Assembly: GCA_036351335.1 (NCBI GenBank)
Contig: JAZBOW010000314.1
Span: 1-9,665 of the forward strand
Reading direction: 5' to 3'
Length of the DNA: 9,665 bases
Source of the DNA: UBA4459 sp036351335
GTDB lineage: Bacteria; Bacteroidota; Bacteroidia; Bacteroidales; F082
A program made the position numbers and the translations under genes. Shown one piece after another: positions 1 to 5,606 of this stretch (its first letter is position 1; every line of letters begins with the position of its first letter). A model generated the notes under the pieces. It was not told the origin of the DNA, ran no database searches, and saw nothing but the letters and a program-made list of their open reading frames with translations.

Positions 1-306
1 GGCTTAACATCACTGCATCCATTGGCAAAACACTCTCTCGAAATGCTGGGTAAACCTTCTGCCGAAGAACTGATGATGATCACTGCGTCCGTCGGGCTTG
101 CAAATAATTTTTCAGCAGTGCGATCACTTGTAACAAAAGGTATTCAGGTGGGTCATATGAAAATGCACCTGATGAATATTCTGAATCATTTTAATGCGAC
201 TGAAGAAGAAAAAGAAAAAGCGGTAGAGTACTTTATTGCCCATAAAGTGACTTTCAATAACGTAAGCCAATTCATAAAAAATCTCCGGGAAGTTGAAGAA
301 GAATAG
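1..306 (+). CDS. mvaA: Hydroxymethylglutaryl-CoA reductase, class II type, 3' end only
   Basis: HMG-CoA reductase makes mevalonate from HMG-CoA using NAD(P)H and commits carbon to isoprenoids. Only the last 101 codons are visible; the gene is open at the window's left edge in frame 1. The segment GLTSLHPLAKHSLEMLG is the conserved late part of the class II catalytic domain. GIQVGHMKMH (visible residues 48-56) carries the His (visible residue 52) that corresponds to the catalytic His near the C-terminus of class II enzymes such as that of Pseudomonas mevalonii. About 50 helical, charged residues follow, matching the mobile C-terminal flap. The class I tail (a GHLVKSHMIHNR-like stretch) is not seen. 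The stop codon lies inside the next gene, a GHMP kinase, which fits a tightly packed mevalonate operon. The internal TTG at 22 is not the real start. The assignment is strong although only a fragment is seen; cofactor preference cannot be judged. Confidence 0.93.
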   Translation, partial: GLTSLHPLAKHSLEMLGKPSAEELMMITASVGLANNFSAVRSLVTKGIQVGHMKMHLMNILNHFNATEEEKEKAVEYFIAHKVTFNNVSQFIKNLREVEEE

Positions 307-1213
307 CTGGTTCGCCAATGGGAAACTCTTACTAACAGGTGAATACCTTGTGCTTGATGGTGCTAAAGCATTGGCTGTGCCACTAATCCCCGGACAGCAT
401 TTATTGGTAAAGTCGTATGAAAAAGGCGTGCTGAAATGGGAGGCAAGATCACATAAAGATACTTGGTTTAAAGCGAAGTTAAATTTAACCACACTCGAAG
501 TACTTGAAACGACCAACACGACGCATTCGGATCGTTTGGTGGGGCTGCTGCAAAAAACAATAGATCTGTCGGATGCTTTTTTGAAAAATGTACAAGGTGT
601 AGAAGTTATAACCGAACTTGATTTTAATCCTGAGTTTGGTTTTGGTTCCAGCTCCACCCTGATCTATTGCCTGGCAAAATGGGCTGGTATCGATCCATAT
701 CAATTGCAGCAGCAAAGCTTCGGCGGTTCGGGCTTTGATATTGCATGCGCCGATGCCAAAGGCCCAATCACATATCAGAGATTTGGCGAGAAGGTTGAAA
801 TAGAAAACGTGGACATTTCAACAGCTATCACGGATCATTTGTATTTTGTATACCTCGGAAAAAAGCAACAAACTTCCGGGAGCATTCAGAGATTTAGAGA
901 AAATGCAGCTTACACCTCGTCAGATATTCAGACCATCTCTACAATTACAGATGAGATCATAAAAACAGATTCATTGGATGAATTTGAGATGTTATTGGTG
1001 GAACATGAAAAACTGATGTCGGGAATACTGAAAACTCCTAGCATTAAGTCCAGCTTTTTTTCAAATTATGACGGATGTGTTAAATCGCTCGGTGCCTGGG
1101 GTGGTGATTTTGTACTTGTCAGCAGTCGATTGCCGGAAATGCAATTTGCTGAACGGATGAGGAGCATAGGATTTCCAATTACTTTTTCATATACCACCAT
1201 CGTTCTCAGGTAG
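293..1213 (+). CDS. GHMP-superfamily kinase of the Bacteroidota 'GYDIA' type; candidate phosphomevalonate kinase
   Basis: This is a 306-residue cytosolic GHMP kinase. The N-terminal motif KLLLTGEYLVLDG (residues 11-23) opens the fold. The ATP-binding loop is NPEFGFGSSS (112-121). SGFDIACA (146-153) supplies the likely catalytic Asp149, and KSLGAWGGDF (264-273) is the C-terminal glycine-rich motif. GlySerGly-x-Asp-x-Ala at 145-151 and the LGKKQQTS stretch (188-195) resemble the GSGxDxA and TGxxAST motifs of phosphomevalonate kinases more than the HGxxSGxD motif of mevalonate kinases. The start is TTG at 293: the next in-frame ATG is near residue 242, and the KLLLTGEY motif needs this N-terminus. 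The gene overlaps the reductase end by 14 nt, suggesting translational coupling. The operon holds a decarboxylase and a mevalonate-kinase-like enzyme but no other second-step kinase, so phosphorylation of mevalonate 5-phosphate is the inferred role. Family membership is firm; the substrate is inference. It could instead be the mevalonate kinase. Confidence 0.85.
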   Translation: MKKNSWFANGKLLLTGEYLVLDGAKALAVPLIPGQHLLVKSYEKGVLKWEARSHKDTWFKAKLNLTTLEVLETTNTTHSDRLVGLLQKTIDLSDAFLKNVQGVEVITELDFNPEFGFGSSSTLIYCLAKWAGIDPYQLQQQSFGGSGFDIACADAKGPITYQRFGEKVEIENVDISTAITDHLYFVYLGKKQQTSGSIQRFRENAAYTSSDIQTISTITDEIIKTDSLDEFEMLLVEHEKLMSGILKTPSIKSSFFSNYDGCVKSLGAWGGDFVLVSSRLPEMQFAERMRSIGFPITFSYTTIVLR

Positions 1214-1275
1214 AAAAAAACACAGCGAAGAGAACGACATTTTTGTGTAAATTGGCCACTCAATTCTATTTGAAG

Positions 1276-2337
1276 ATGGGGCAGAACTCAATTTATCAAG
1301 GCAACATATCCTGGCAGAGTCCATCCAATATTGCACTCATTAAATACTGGGGTAAACATGGAACGCAGTTGCCACACAATCCATCGCTTAGCATGAGCTT
1401 AAGTGCCTCATCGACAAAAACTACTTTGTATTATAAAAAAAAGCAGCGTGCTGATAAGAACATAGATCTGACATTTTATTTCGAAGGACAAGCGTCTGAG
1501 GTATTCGAAAAACGGATCGCTTCTTATCTTTCAAGTATTTTAAAAGAGTTCCCTTTTCTGTGCGATTTTCAATTGAGAATTGAAAGCAGCAATACATTTC
1601 CGCATTCATCCGGAATTGCTTCCTCAGCTTCGGCTTTTTCAGCAATGGCATTATGTATTATGGGTTTGAAAGGAATTATAACCGGGAGTATAAATAGAGA
1701 TGAATGCTATCAGCAGGCATCCTACCTGGCCCGCCTGGGTTCGGGAAGTGCTGCGCGTTCCGTTTATGGTGGCTATACAATTTGGGGGGAGGTAAAGGGA
1801 ATGGAAACTTATTCCGATCTGTATGCCTGTCCTGTACAGTCAGATATTCATCTTGAATTTCAATCATTTAATGATGCCATTTTAATTGTCAGTGGTAAAA
1901 ATAAAAAGGTGGGGAGTTCAGCCGGACATGCGTTGATGGAAAAAAATCCATTCGCACAAGCCAGGTATCAGCAGGCTATGGATCATACAATTGAAATGCT
2001 GAAGGTGCTTAAATCGGGAAACATGAACCGCTTTATAGAAATCGTTGAACAGGAAGCCCTTACTTTGCACGGGTTGATGATGTCTTCAGAGCCGGGATTT
2101 ATTTTAATGAAACAAGAGACCATTGACATCATGGACAGGATTCGTAATTTCAGGGAAACCCGACAAATTCCGGTTGCCTTTACCCTCGATGCAGGTCCCA
2201 ATGTGCACTTGTTGTATCCGGCATCATCAAGGAAAGAAGTTTTGAGATTGATCAACGAAGAACTTTTGCATCTCTGTGAAAAAGGGCGATGGATTGACGA
2301 CACGATTGGAAATGGCCCCGAATTATTTAATGAATAG
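1276..2337 (+). CDS. mvaD: Diphosphomevalonate decarboxylase
   Basis: This enzyme performs the ATP-dependent decarboxylation of mevalonate 5-diphosphate to isopentenyl diphosphate, the last step of the classical mevalonate pathway. The 353-residue protein has the family signatures in order: SPSNIALIKYWGK (15-27, with the substrate Lys23); the ATP loop PHSSGIASSASA (109-120); GSGSAARSVYGGY (155-167); VSGKNKKVGSSAG (205-217); and TLDAGPNVHLLYP (303-315), whose Asp305 corresponds to the catalytic Asp of the yeast enzyme (Asp302). Keeping both the substrate Lys and the catalytic Asp argues for a true decarboxylase rather than a mevalonate 3-kinase paralogue. I chose ATG 1276 over the in-frame TTG 1243 because homology begins just after it. 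The 62-nt gap before it is the largest inside the cluster and contains only a one-mismatch promoter-like box. The stop lies 3 nt before the next kinase gene, so the two are surely co-transcribed. Confidence 0.95.
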   Translation: MGQNSIYQGNISWQSPSNIALIKYWGKHGTQLPHNPSLSMSLSASSTKTTLYYKKKQRADKNIDLTFYFEGQASEVFEKRIASYLSSILKEFPFLCDFQLRIESSNTFPHSSGIASSASAFSAMALCIMGLKGIITGSINRDECYQQASYLARLGSGSAARSVYGGYTIWGEVKGMETYSDLYACPVQSDIHLEFQSFNDAILIVSGKNKKVGSSAGHALMEKNPFAQARYQQAMDHTIEMLKVLKSGNMNRFIEIVEQEALTLHGLMMSSEPGFILMKQETIDIMDRIRNFRETRQIPVAFTLDAGPNVHLLYPASSRKEVLRLINEELLHLCEKGRWIDDTIGNGPELFNE

Positions 2338-2340
2338 CTG

Positions 2341-3270
2341 ATGAGGTATTTCGAAGAATTTTATTCAAAAATTTTGTTGTTTGGTGAATACAGCGTTATC
2401 TGCAATTCGATGGGGTTAACGATTCCATATAAGCGGTATTCTGGTCGATTGCGGAAGCTTGATGAACCAAATGAAGAAACTCGAAAATCATCTGAAAGTT
2501 TAAGAGGTTTTTATACCTACCTCACAGAATTATCCGCTCAAAAAGAGTTATTGGCGAAATTGGATCTGGATATATTTAAAAATGACCTGGATAACAATTT
2601 GTACTTCGAATCAAATATCCCACAGGGCTATGGTGTCGGGAGTTCGGGCGCTATTTGTGCTGCGGTTTATGATGCGTATTTAACAGAGGAGATACCAGAC
2701 CATACGGCTTTATGTCTACCTGAATTAAAACTGAAATTTGCCCAAATGGAATCCTATTTTCATGGGGTGAGTTCTGGCTTGGATCCGTTGAACTCTTATC
2801 TTAAAAAAACCCTGCTTATTCATAATAAGGAACAGCTTGAAATTGTAGAAAAGCCTGGCGGATTTAAGGTAGGGAAGTTGGACGTATTTCTTGTCGATAC
2901 TGAACTGTCAGGAGAAACAGGGCATCTGGTCAATATTTTTTTTGACAAATGCCGTTATTATGAATTTTATAAAGAAGTAAAAAATCAGATGATCCCCATA
3001 AACAATACATGCATAAAACTATTTATGGAGGGCAATCTGGCAGAATTTCTGGTGGCAGTGGAACAACTTTCCCTTTTCTTTTTTAAGCATTTCAAGGCGA
3101 TGATCCCTCCTTCGTTCATCGAATTATGGGAAAATGGTATCCATAATAAAAGATATGCGCTAAAACTATGTGGTTCAGGGGGTGGTGGTTTCTTGCTGGG
3201 ATTCACCACAGATTTTGAATCTACAAAAAAGGAATTCATAGATTATGACTTGCAAAAATTGGAGCTGTAA
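2341..3270 (+). CDS. Mevalonate kinase-like GHMP kinase
   Basis: The predicted activity is ATP-dependent phosphorylation of mevalonate to mevalonate 5-phosphate in the cytosol. The 309-residue protein shows FYSKILLFGEYSVI (7-20), the ATP loop NIPQGYGVGSSGAI (92-105), MESYFHGVSSGLDPL (136-150) with likely catalytic Asp148, and LKLCGSGGGGFLLGF (274-288). The Met-Glu-x-x-x-His-Gly-x-x-SerGly-x-Asp pattern matches mevalonate kinases (MExxHHGxPSGxDN), but Pro before SerGly is Ser and Asn after Asp is Pro, so it is a divergent member. ATG 2341 follows the decarboxylase stop by 3 nt, which gives a start with little ambiguity and implies translational coupling. With the reductase, the other GHMP kinase and the decarboxylase it completes the route from HMG-CoA to isopentenyl diphosphate. 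The division of labour between the two kinases is inferred from motifs only; the roles could be swapped. Confidence 0.85.
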   Translation: MRYFEEFYSKILLFGEYSVICNSMGLTIPYKRYSGRLRKLDEPNEETRKSSESLRGFYTYLTELSAQKELLAKLDLDIFKNDLDNNLYFESNIPQGYGVGSSGAICAAVYDAYLTEEIPDHTALCLPELKLKFAQMESYFHGVSSGLDPLNSYLKKTLLIHNKEQLEIVEKPGGFKVGKLDVFLVDTELSGETGHLVNIFFDKCRYYEFYKEVKNQMIPINNTCIKLFMEGNLAEFLVAVEQLSLFFFKHFKAMIPPSFIELWENGIHNKRYALKLCGSGGGGFLLGFTTDFESTKKEFIDYDLQKLEL

Positions 3271-3301
3271 TTCAGAACTTTCTTATTAATTTCTACTTTT
3301 G
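3271..3301 (+). promoter_or_regulatory. Predicted Bacteroidota promoter for adenine deaminase
   Basis: TACTTTTG at 3294-3301 is an exact match to the Bacteroidota -7 consensus TAnnTTTG. The -33 element is weak: TTC at 3271-3273, 20 nt upstream, against the TTG consensus. The ATG of adenine deaminase follows after 16 nt, so transcription would start only about ten nucleotides before it. The site lies just beyond the stop of the mevalonate kinase-like gene, suggesting the deaminase is a separate transcription unit, although read-through from the operon is not excluded because no terminator is visible. Confidence 0.55.
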
Positions 3302-3317
3302 AATAAAACAAATACCC

Positions 3318-4958
3318 ATGAATAAGCAAAATACATTTATGCTTTCAGGCAATATAATTGATTTACATGCTCAATCCATATTTAAAGGACATGTGCACGT
3401 TTCAAATGGCAATATTTCCCACATCGAAAAAGATGAAACAGTTACAGAAACGCATTATATTTTACCTGGCTTGATCGATGCCCACATCCACATCGAAAGC
3501 TCCATGCTAATACCTTCAGAATTCGCACGATTGGCTTCAGTTCACGGCACTGTCGCCACCGTTTCTGATCCACATGAAATTGCCAACGTGCTCGGTATTG
3601 AAGGCATCAATTATATGATCAATAATGGTAATAAAGTGCCTTTTAAATTCTATTTCGGCGCCTCATCATGTGTACCGGCAACACCTTTTGAAACTGCAGG
3701 CTTTGAACTCGGACTGAGTGAACTGGATGAACTGCTGGGCAGGGATGAGATCAAGTACATGTCGGAAATGATGAATTTCCCGGGTGTTATTCATCACGAT
3801 GAGTTTGTAATGAAGAAACTGGACATCGCAAAAAAATATAACAAACCCATTGACGGTCATGCTCCGGGCGTAACAGGCGATGCCGCCAGAAAATATATCG
3901 AAGCTGGCATTACTACTGATCATGAGTGTTTTACCATGGAAGAAGCTCTAAGCAAGATCAGTTTTGGAATGAAAATACAAATCAGGGAAGGCAGTGCAGC
4001 CAAAAATTTTGATGCCTTAGTTGATCTGCTTGATGAACATGCCGATGATGTGTTATTCTGCTCCGACGACAAGCATCCAGACGACCTCGTTGAGGGACAT
4101 ATAAACCAACTGGTCGTGCGCGCTATAAAGAAAGGATATGATCCTGTAAAAGTATTAAAAAGTGCCATCCTCAATCCTATTGAACACTATAAGCTAGATG
4201 TGGGGACTTTGCAGGTGGGTGATCCGGCAGATATGATCGTGGTGAATAATTTAACTGATTTCAATGTACTCGAAACTTTTGTAAACGGTATTTTAGTTGC
4301 TAAAAATGGAAAAATACTTATTGGTTCAGTAAACGAATCAGCGCCAAACAATTTTCATGCACAGGCCATCAGCGAAAGCGACATCTTCGTGAAACCTGAA
4401 ACAGACTGCCTGAAAGTAATGGAAGCGCTGGACGGACAACTAATAACCACCTCGGAATGCTTCAGCCCAAAAGTGTTGAACGGAAATGTGGTTAGTGATC
4501 CGGAAAGGGATATATTGAAAATTGTGGTGTTCAATAGGTATAAGAAAGCAATACCATCAGTAGGGTTTATTAAAAATTTTAATATCAAAGAAGGAGCCAT
4601 TGCGTCGAGTGTGGCACACGACAGCCATAATATAGTAGCCGTGGGTGCAAAAGATGAGTCCATTGTAAAAGCCATCAATTTAGTGATTAAAGAAAAAGGA
4701 GGTGTGTCGCTGGTAAGCTCAGCAAAGGAAATGATATTACCCTTGCCTGTGGCGGGTCTCATGTCGCCTGATGATGGATATAAAGTAGCTCAAAGGTATC
4801 ATGAAATAGATAAAGCCGCACATGCACTTGGCTCCACATTAAGAGCGCCGTTTATGACCTTGTCATTTATGGCGCTGCTGGTGATACCCGAACTTAAATT
4901 AAGTGATAAAGGTTTGTTCGACGGGAAGAGTTTCTCTTTTACCAGTATGTTTAAGTAA
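3318..4958 (+). CDS. ade: Adenine deaminase
   Basis: This enzyme hydrolyses adenine to hypoxanthine and ammonia in purine salvage. The 546-residue protein belongs to the amidohydrolase superfamily and is close to the usual bacterial length (about 540-590). An N-terminal beta-sandwich strand (9-50) leads to LPGLIDAHIHIE (49-60), whose His56 and His58 bind metal. SDPHEIANVLG (83-93), IDGHAPGV (178-185), TTDHECF (199-205) and FCSDDKHPDDL (247-257) are signatures of the Ade family rather than of dihydroorotases or imidazolonepropionases. The C-terminal domain has the family-specific SVAHDSHNIVAVG (431-443). ATG 3318 is preceded by a good -7 box at the right distance. It lies 47 nt after the mevalonate cluster with no functional link I can see, so I treat it as a neighbour rather than a pathway member. 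All key residues appear intact. Confidence 0.96.
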   Translation: MNKQNTFMLSGNIIDLHAQSIFKGHVHVSNGNISHIEKDETVTETHYILPGLIDAHIHIESSMLIPSEFARLASVHGTVATVSDPHEIANVLGIEGINYMINNGNKVPFKFYFGASSCVPATPFETAGFELGLSELDELLGRDEIKYMSEMMNFPGVIHHDEFVMKKLDIAKKYNKPIDGHAPGVTGDAARKYIEAGITTDHECFTMEEALSKISFGMKIQIREGSAAKNFDALVDLLDEHADDVLFCSDDKHPDDLVEGHINQLVVRAIKKGYDPVKVLKSAILNPIEHYKLDVGTLQVGDPADMIVVNNLTDFNVLETFVNGILVAKNGKILIGSVNESAPNNFHAQAISESDIFVKPETDCLKVMEALDGQLITTSECFSPKVLNGNVVSDPERDILKIVVFNRYKKAIPSVGFIKNFNIKEGAIASSVAHDSHNIVAVGAKDESIVKAINLVIKEKGGVSLVSSAKEMILPLPVAGLMSPDDGYKVAQRYHEIDKAAHALGSTLRAPFMTLSFMALLVIPELKLSDKGLFDGKSFSFTSMFK

Positions 4959-5002
4959 TCGCCACGAATCAGAGGTGCTTTGATAATGAACATTCCTGAT
5001 CA

Positions 5003-5020
5003 ATTCTTCAGAAGAAGAAT
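5003..5020 (+). terminator. Short perfect hairpin after adenine deaminase, weak terminator candidate
   Basis: ATTCTTC (5003-5009) and GAAGAAT (5014-5020) are perfect reverse complements around an AGAA loop, giving a 7-bp stem 44 nt beyond the deaminase stop. The stem has only two G:C pairs and no T-tract follows, so it is not a standard intrinsic terminator. It may reduce read-through or stabilise the 3' end, or be a chance structure. Confidence 0.25.
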
Positions 5021-5028
5021 GGTTTAAT

Positions 5029-5169
5029 GGAATAGGGAAATAGGGGGCAATGTGTCTCATCTTGAAATAGGTTGTCAGAAAAGCAACCAAAATTCAGGAC
5101 TATGTGCCATTTCACCATATCACGAACTTACCTTATCGCCTATTCCCGCATTTCTATATTCCCTATCCC
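5029..5169. repeat. Cluster of GRAATAGG-like octamers in both orientations
   Basis: The octamer occurs on the + strand as GGAATAGG (5029-5036), GAAATAGG (5037-5044) and GAAATAGG (5064-5071), and on the - strand as GGAATAGG (5139-5146) and GGGATAGG (5162-5169). The outer copies form an imperfect inverted repeat: 5029-5044 pairs with 5154-5169 at 14 of 16 positions with one gap. The layout resembles a small degenerate palindromic intergenic repeat or the remnant of a miniature inverted-repeat element of about 140 nt. No flanking target duplication was found and no transposase is nearby. Whether it recurs in the genome cannot be seen here. Confidence 0.5.
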
Positions 5170-5191
5170 ACCTTCTTAGTTTCAAAAAACA

Positions 5192-5227
5192 CCTTATTTA
5201 GATTAAGTATAAAATATCTAAAAAAGG
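5192..5227. repeat. 12+12 bp inverted repeat upstream of the ArsR-family gene
   Basis: CCTTATTTAGAT (5192-5203) and ATCTAAAAAAGG (5216-5227) pair at 11 of 12 positions across a 12-nt A+T-rich spacer. It could be a dyad operator. Read on the - strand, the stem is followed within two bases by six T residues (complement of 5184-5189), so it could also work as an intrinsic terminator for transcripts running leftwards through the ArsR gene. The two readings cannot be separated from sequence alone. Confidence 0.5.
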
Positions 5228-5253
5228 CATATATGTAAATATTTAACTGTATG
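5228..5253. promoter_or_regulatory. 26-bp imperfect palindrome, candidate ArsR-family operator
   Basis: The half-sites CATATATGTAAAT and ATTTAACTGTATG pair at 10 of 13 positions around a perfect TAAATATTTA core (5236-5245). Its right edge overlaps the predicted -33 region (5248-5250) of the downstream gene. An A+T-rich palindrome with ATA/TAT-type ends overlapping its own promoter is the arrangement known for autorepressed ArsR/SmtB genes. The palindrome is seen directly; binding is inferred. Confidence 0.45.
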
Positions 5254-5278
5254 AAGATGACGATATTTCCTACTTTTG
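5248..5278 (+). promoter_or_regulatory. Predicted Bacteroidota promoter for the ArsR-family gene
   Basis: TACTTTTG at 5271-5278 matches the TAnnTTTG -7 consensus exactly and is identical to the box before adenine deaminase. The -33 element is poor (TGT at 5248-5250, 20 nt upstream). The box ends 12 nt before ATG 5291. The in-frame TTG at 5276 lies inside this box and is therefore not the translation start. Confidence 0.55.
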
Positions 5279-5290
5279 CCAAAACACTTT

Positions 5291-5593
5291 ATGGCAATGA
5301 CAAAAATCGATATAAACGTTTCCAAGCTGGAACTGGCGGCAAGCAAACTCCGGGCAATTTCACATCCCATGCGTATCGCCATCATTGATTTATTGGCACA
5401 AGGCGAAAAATTAAGTGTGACCGAAATATATGAAGCACTTGACATTGAGCAGGCCACAGCTTCGCATCATCTGAATATCTTGAAAAATAAAAATGTACTG
5501 ATCTCAAAACGTGAAGGAAAGAAGATATTTTATTCGTTGAAAAATATGACTTTAACAGAGATCATCGAGTGTGTAAATCGTTGTAACGACTAA
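5291..5593 (+). CDS. ArsR-family winged-helix transcriptional repressor
   Basis: This is a small dimeric DNA-binding regulator of 100 residues, normal for the family. LRAISHPMRIAIIDLL (20-35) is the conserved helix 1-2 region. LSVTEIYEALDIEQATASHH (41-60) is the helix-turn-helix, with recognition helix QATASHHLNILK (54-65). LISKREGKKIFYSL (70-83) forms the beta-hairpin wing. The alpha-3 ELCVCD metal site and the SmtB-type alpha-5 Asp-x-His site are both absent. The only cysteines are Cys94 and Cys98 at the C-terminus, a Cys-x3-Cys pair that might sense metal or redox state. I chose ATG 5291 because the upstream TTG overlaps the promoter box; ATG 5297 is an alternative two codons in. A palindrome overlapping the promoter suggests autorepression. 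No partner gene is co-directional downstream: the next gene converges 13 nt away. The regulon and the signal are unknown. Confidence 0.88.
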   Translation: MAMTKIDINVSKLELAASKLRAISHPMRIAIIDLLAQGEKLSVTEIYEALDIEQATASHHLNILKNKNVLISKREGKKIFYSLKNMTLTEIIECVNRCND

Positions 5594-5606
5594 CGCAACT
5601 TGCCTT

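Larger units (their letters stand above)
4959..5290. other. 332-nt intergenic region without a convincing gene
   Basis: I see no credible protein-coding segment here; open frames on either strand are short and show no recognisable family features. Reading left to right it holds a small hairpin (5003-5020), a cluster of GRAATAGG-like octamers in both orientations (5029-5169), a 36-nt dyad (5192-5227), a 26-nt palindrome (5228-5253) and the promoter of the ArsR-family gene (5271-5278). It is the longest non-coding stretch in the window, and its last 100 nt are markedly A+T-rich. Confidence 0.7.

Noticed and set aside
124..657. 177-codon open frame on the - strand
   Set aside because: It is antisense to the reductase end and the GHMP kinase, both with intact motifs. 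It has phenylalanine runs from A-rich sequence on the other strand and no family features.
1238..1245. CATTTTTG before the decarboxylase gene as an internal operon promoter
   Set aside because: It has one mismatch to TAnnTTTG and no clear -33 partner; the A+T-rich gap gives such matches easily.
1220..1250. ACACA ... TGTGT hairpin in the 62-nt gap of the mevalonate cluster
   Set aside because: Only a 5-bp stem with a loop of about 20 nt and no T-tract follows; it is not distinguishable from chance.
4355..4762. 135-codon open frame on the - strand
   Set aside because: It is antisense to the conserved C-terminal half of adenine deaminase, with no independent support.
5070..5088. GGTTG ... CAACC hairpin in the intergenic region
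   Set aside because: A 5-bp stem with a 9-nt loop and no T-tract is too weak to call a terminator or RNA element.
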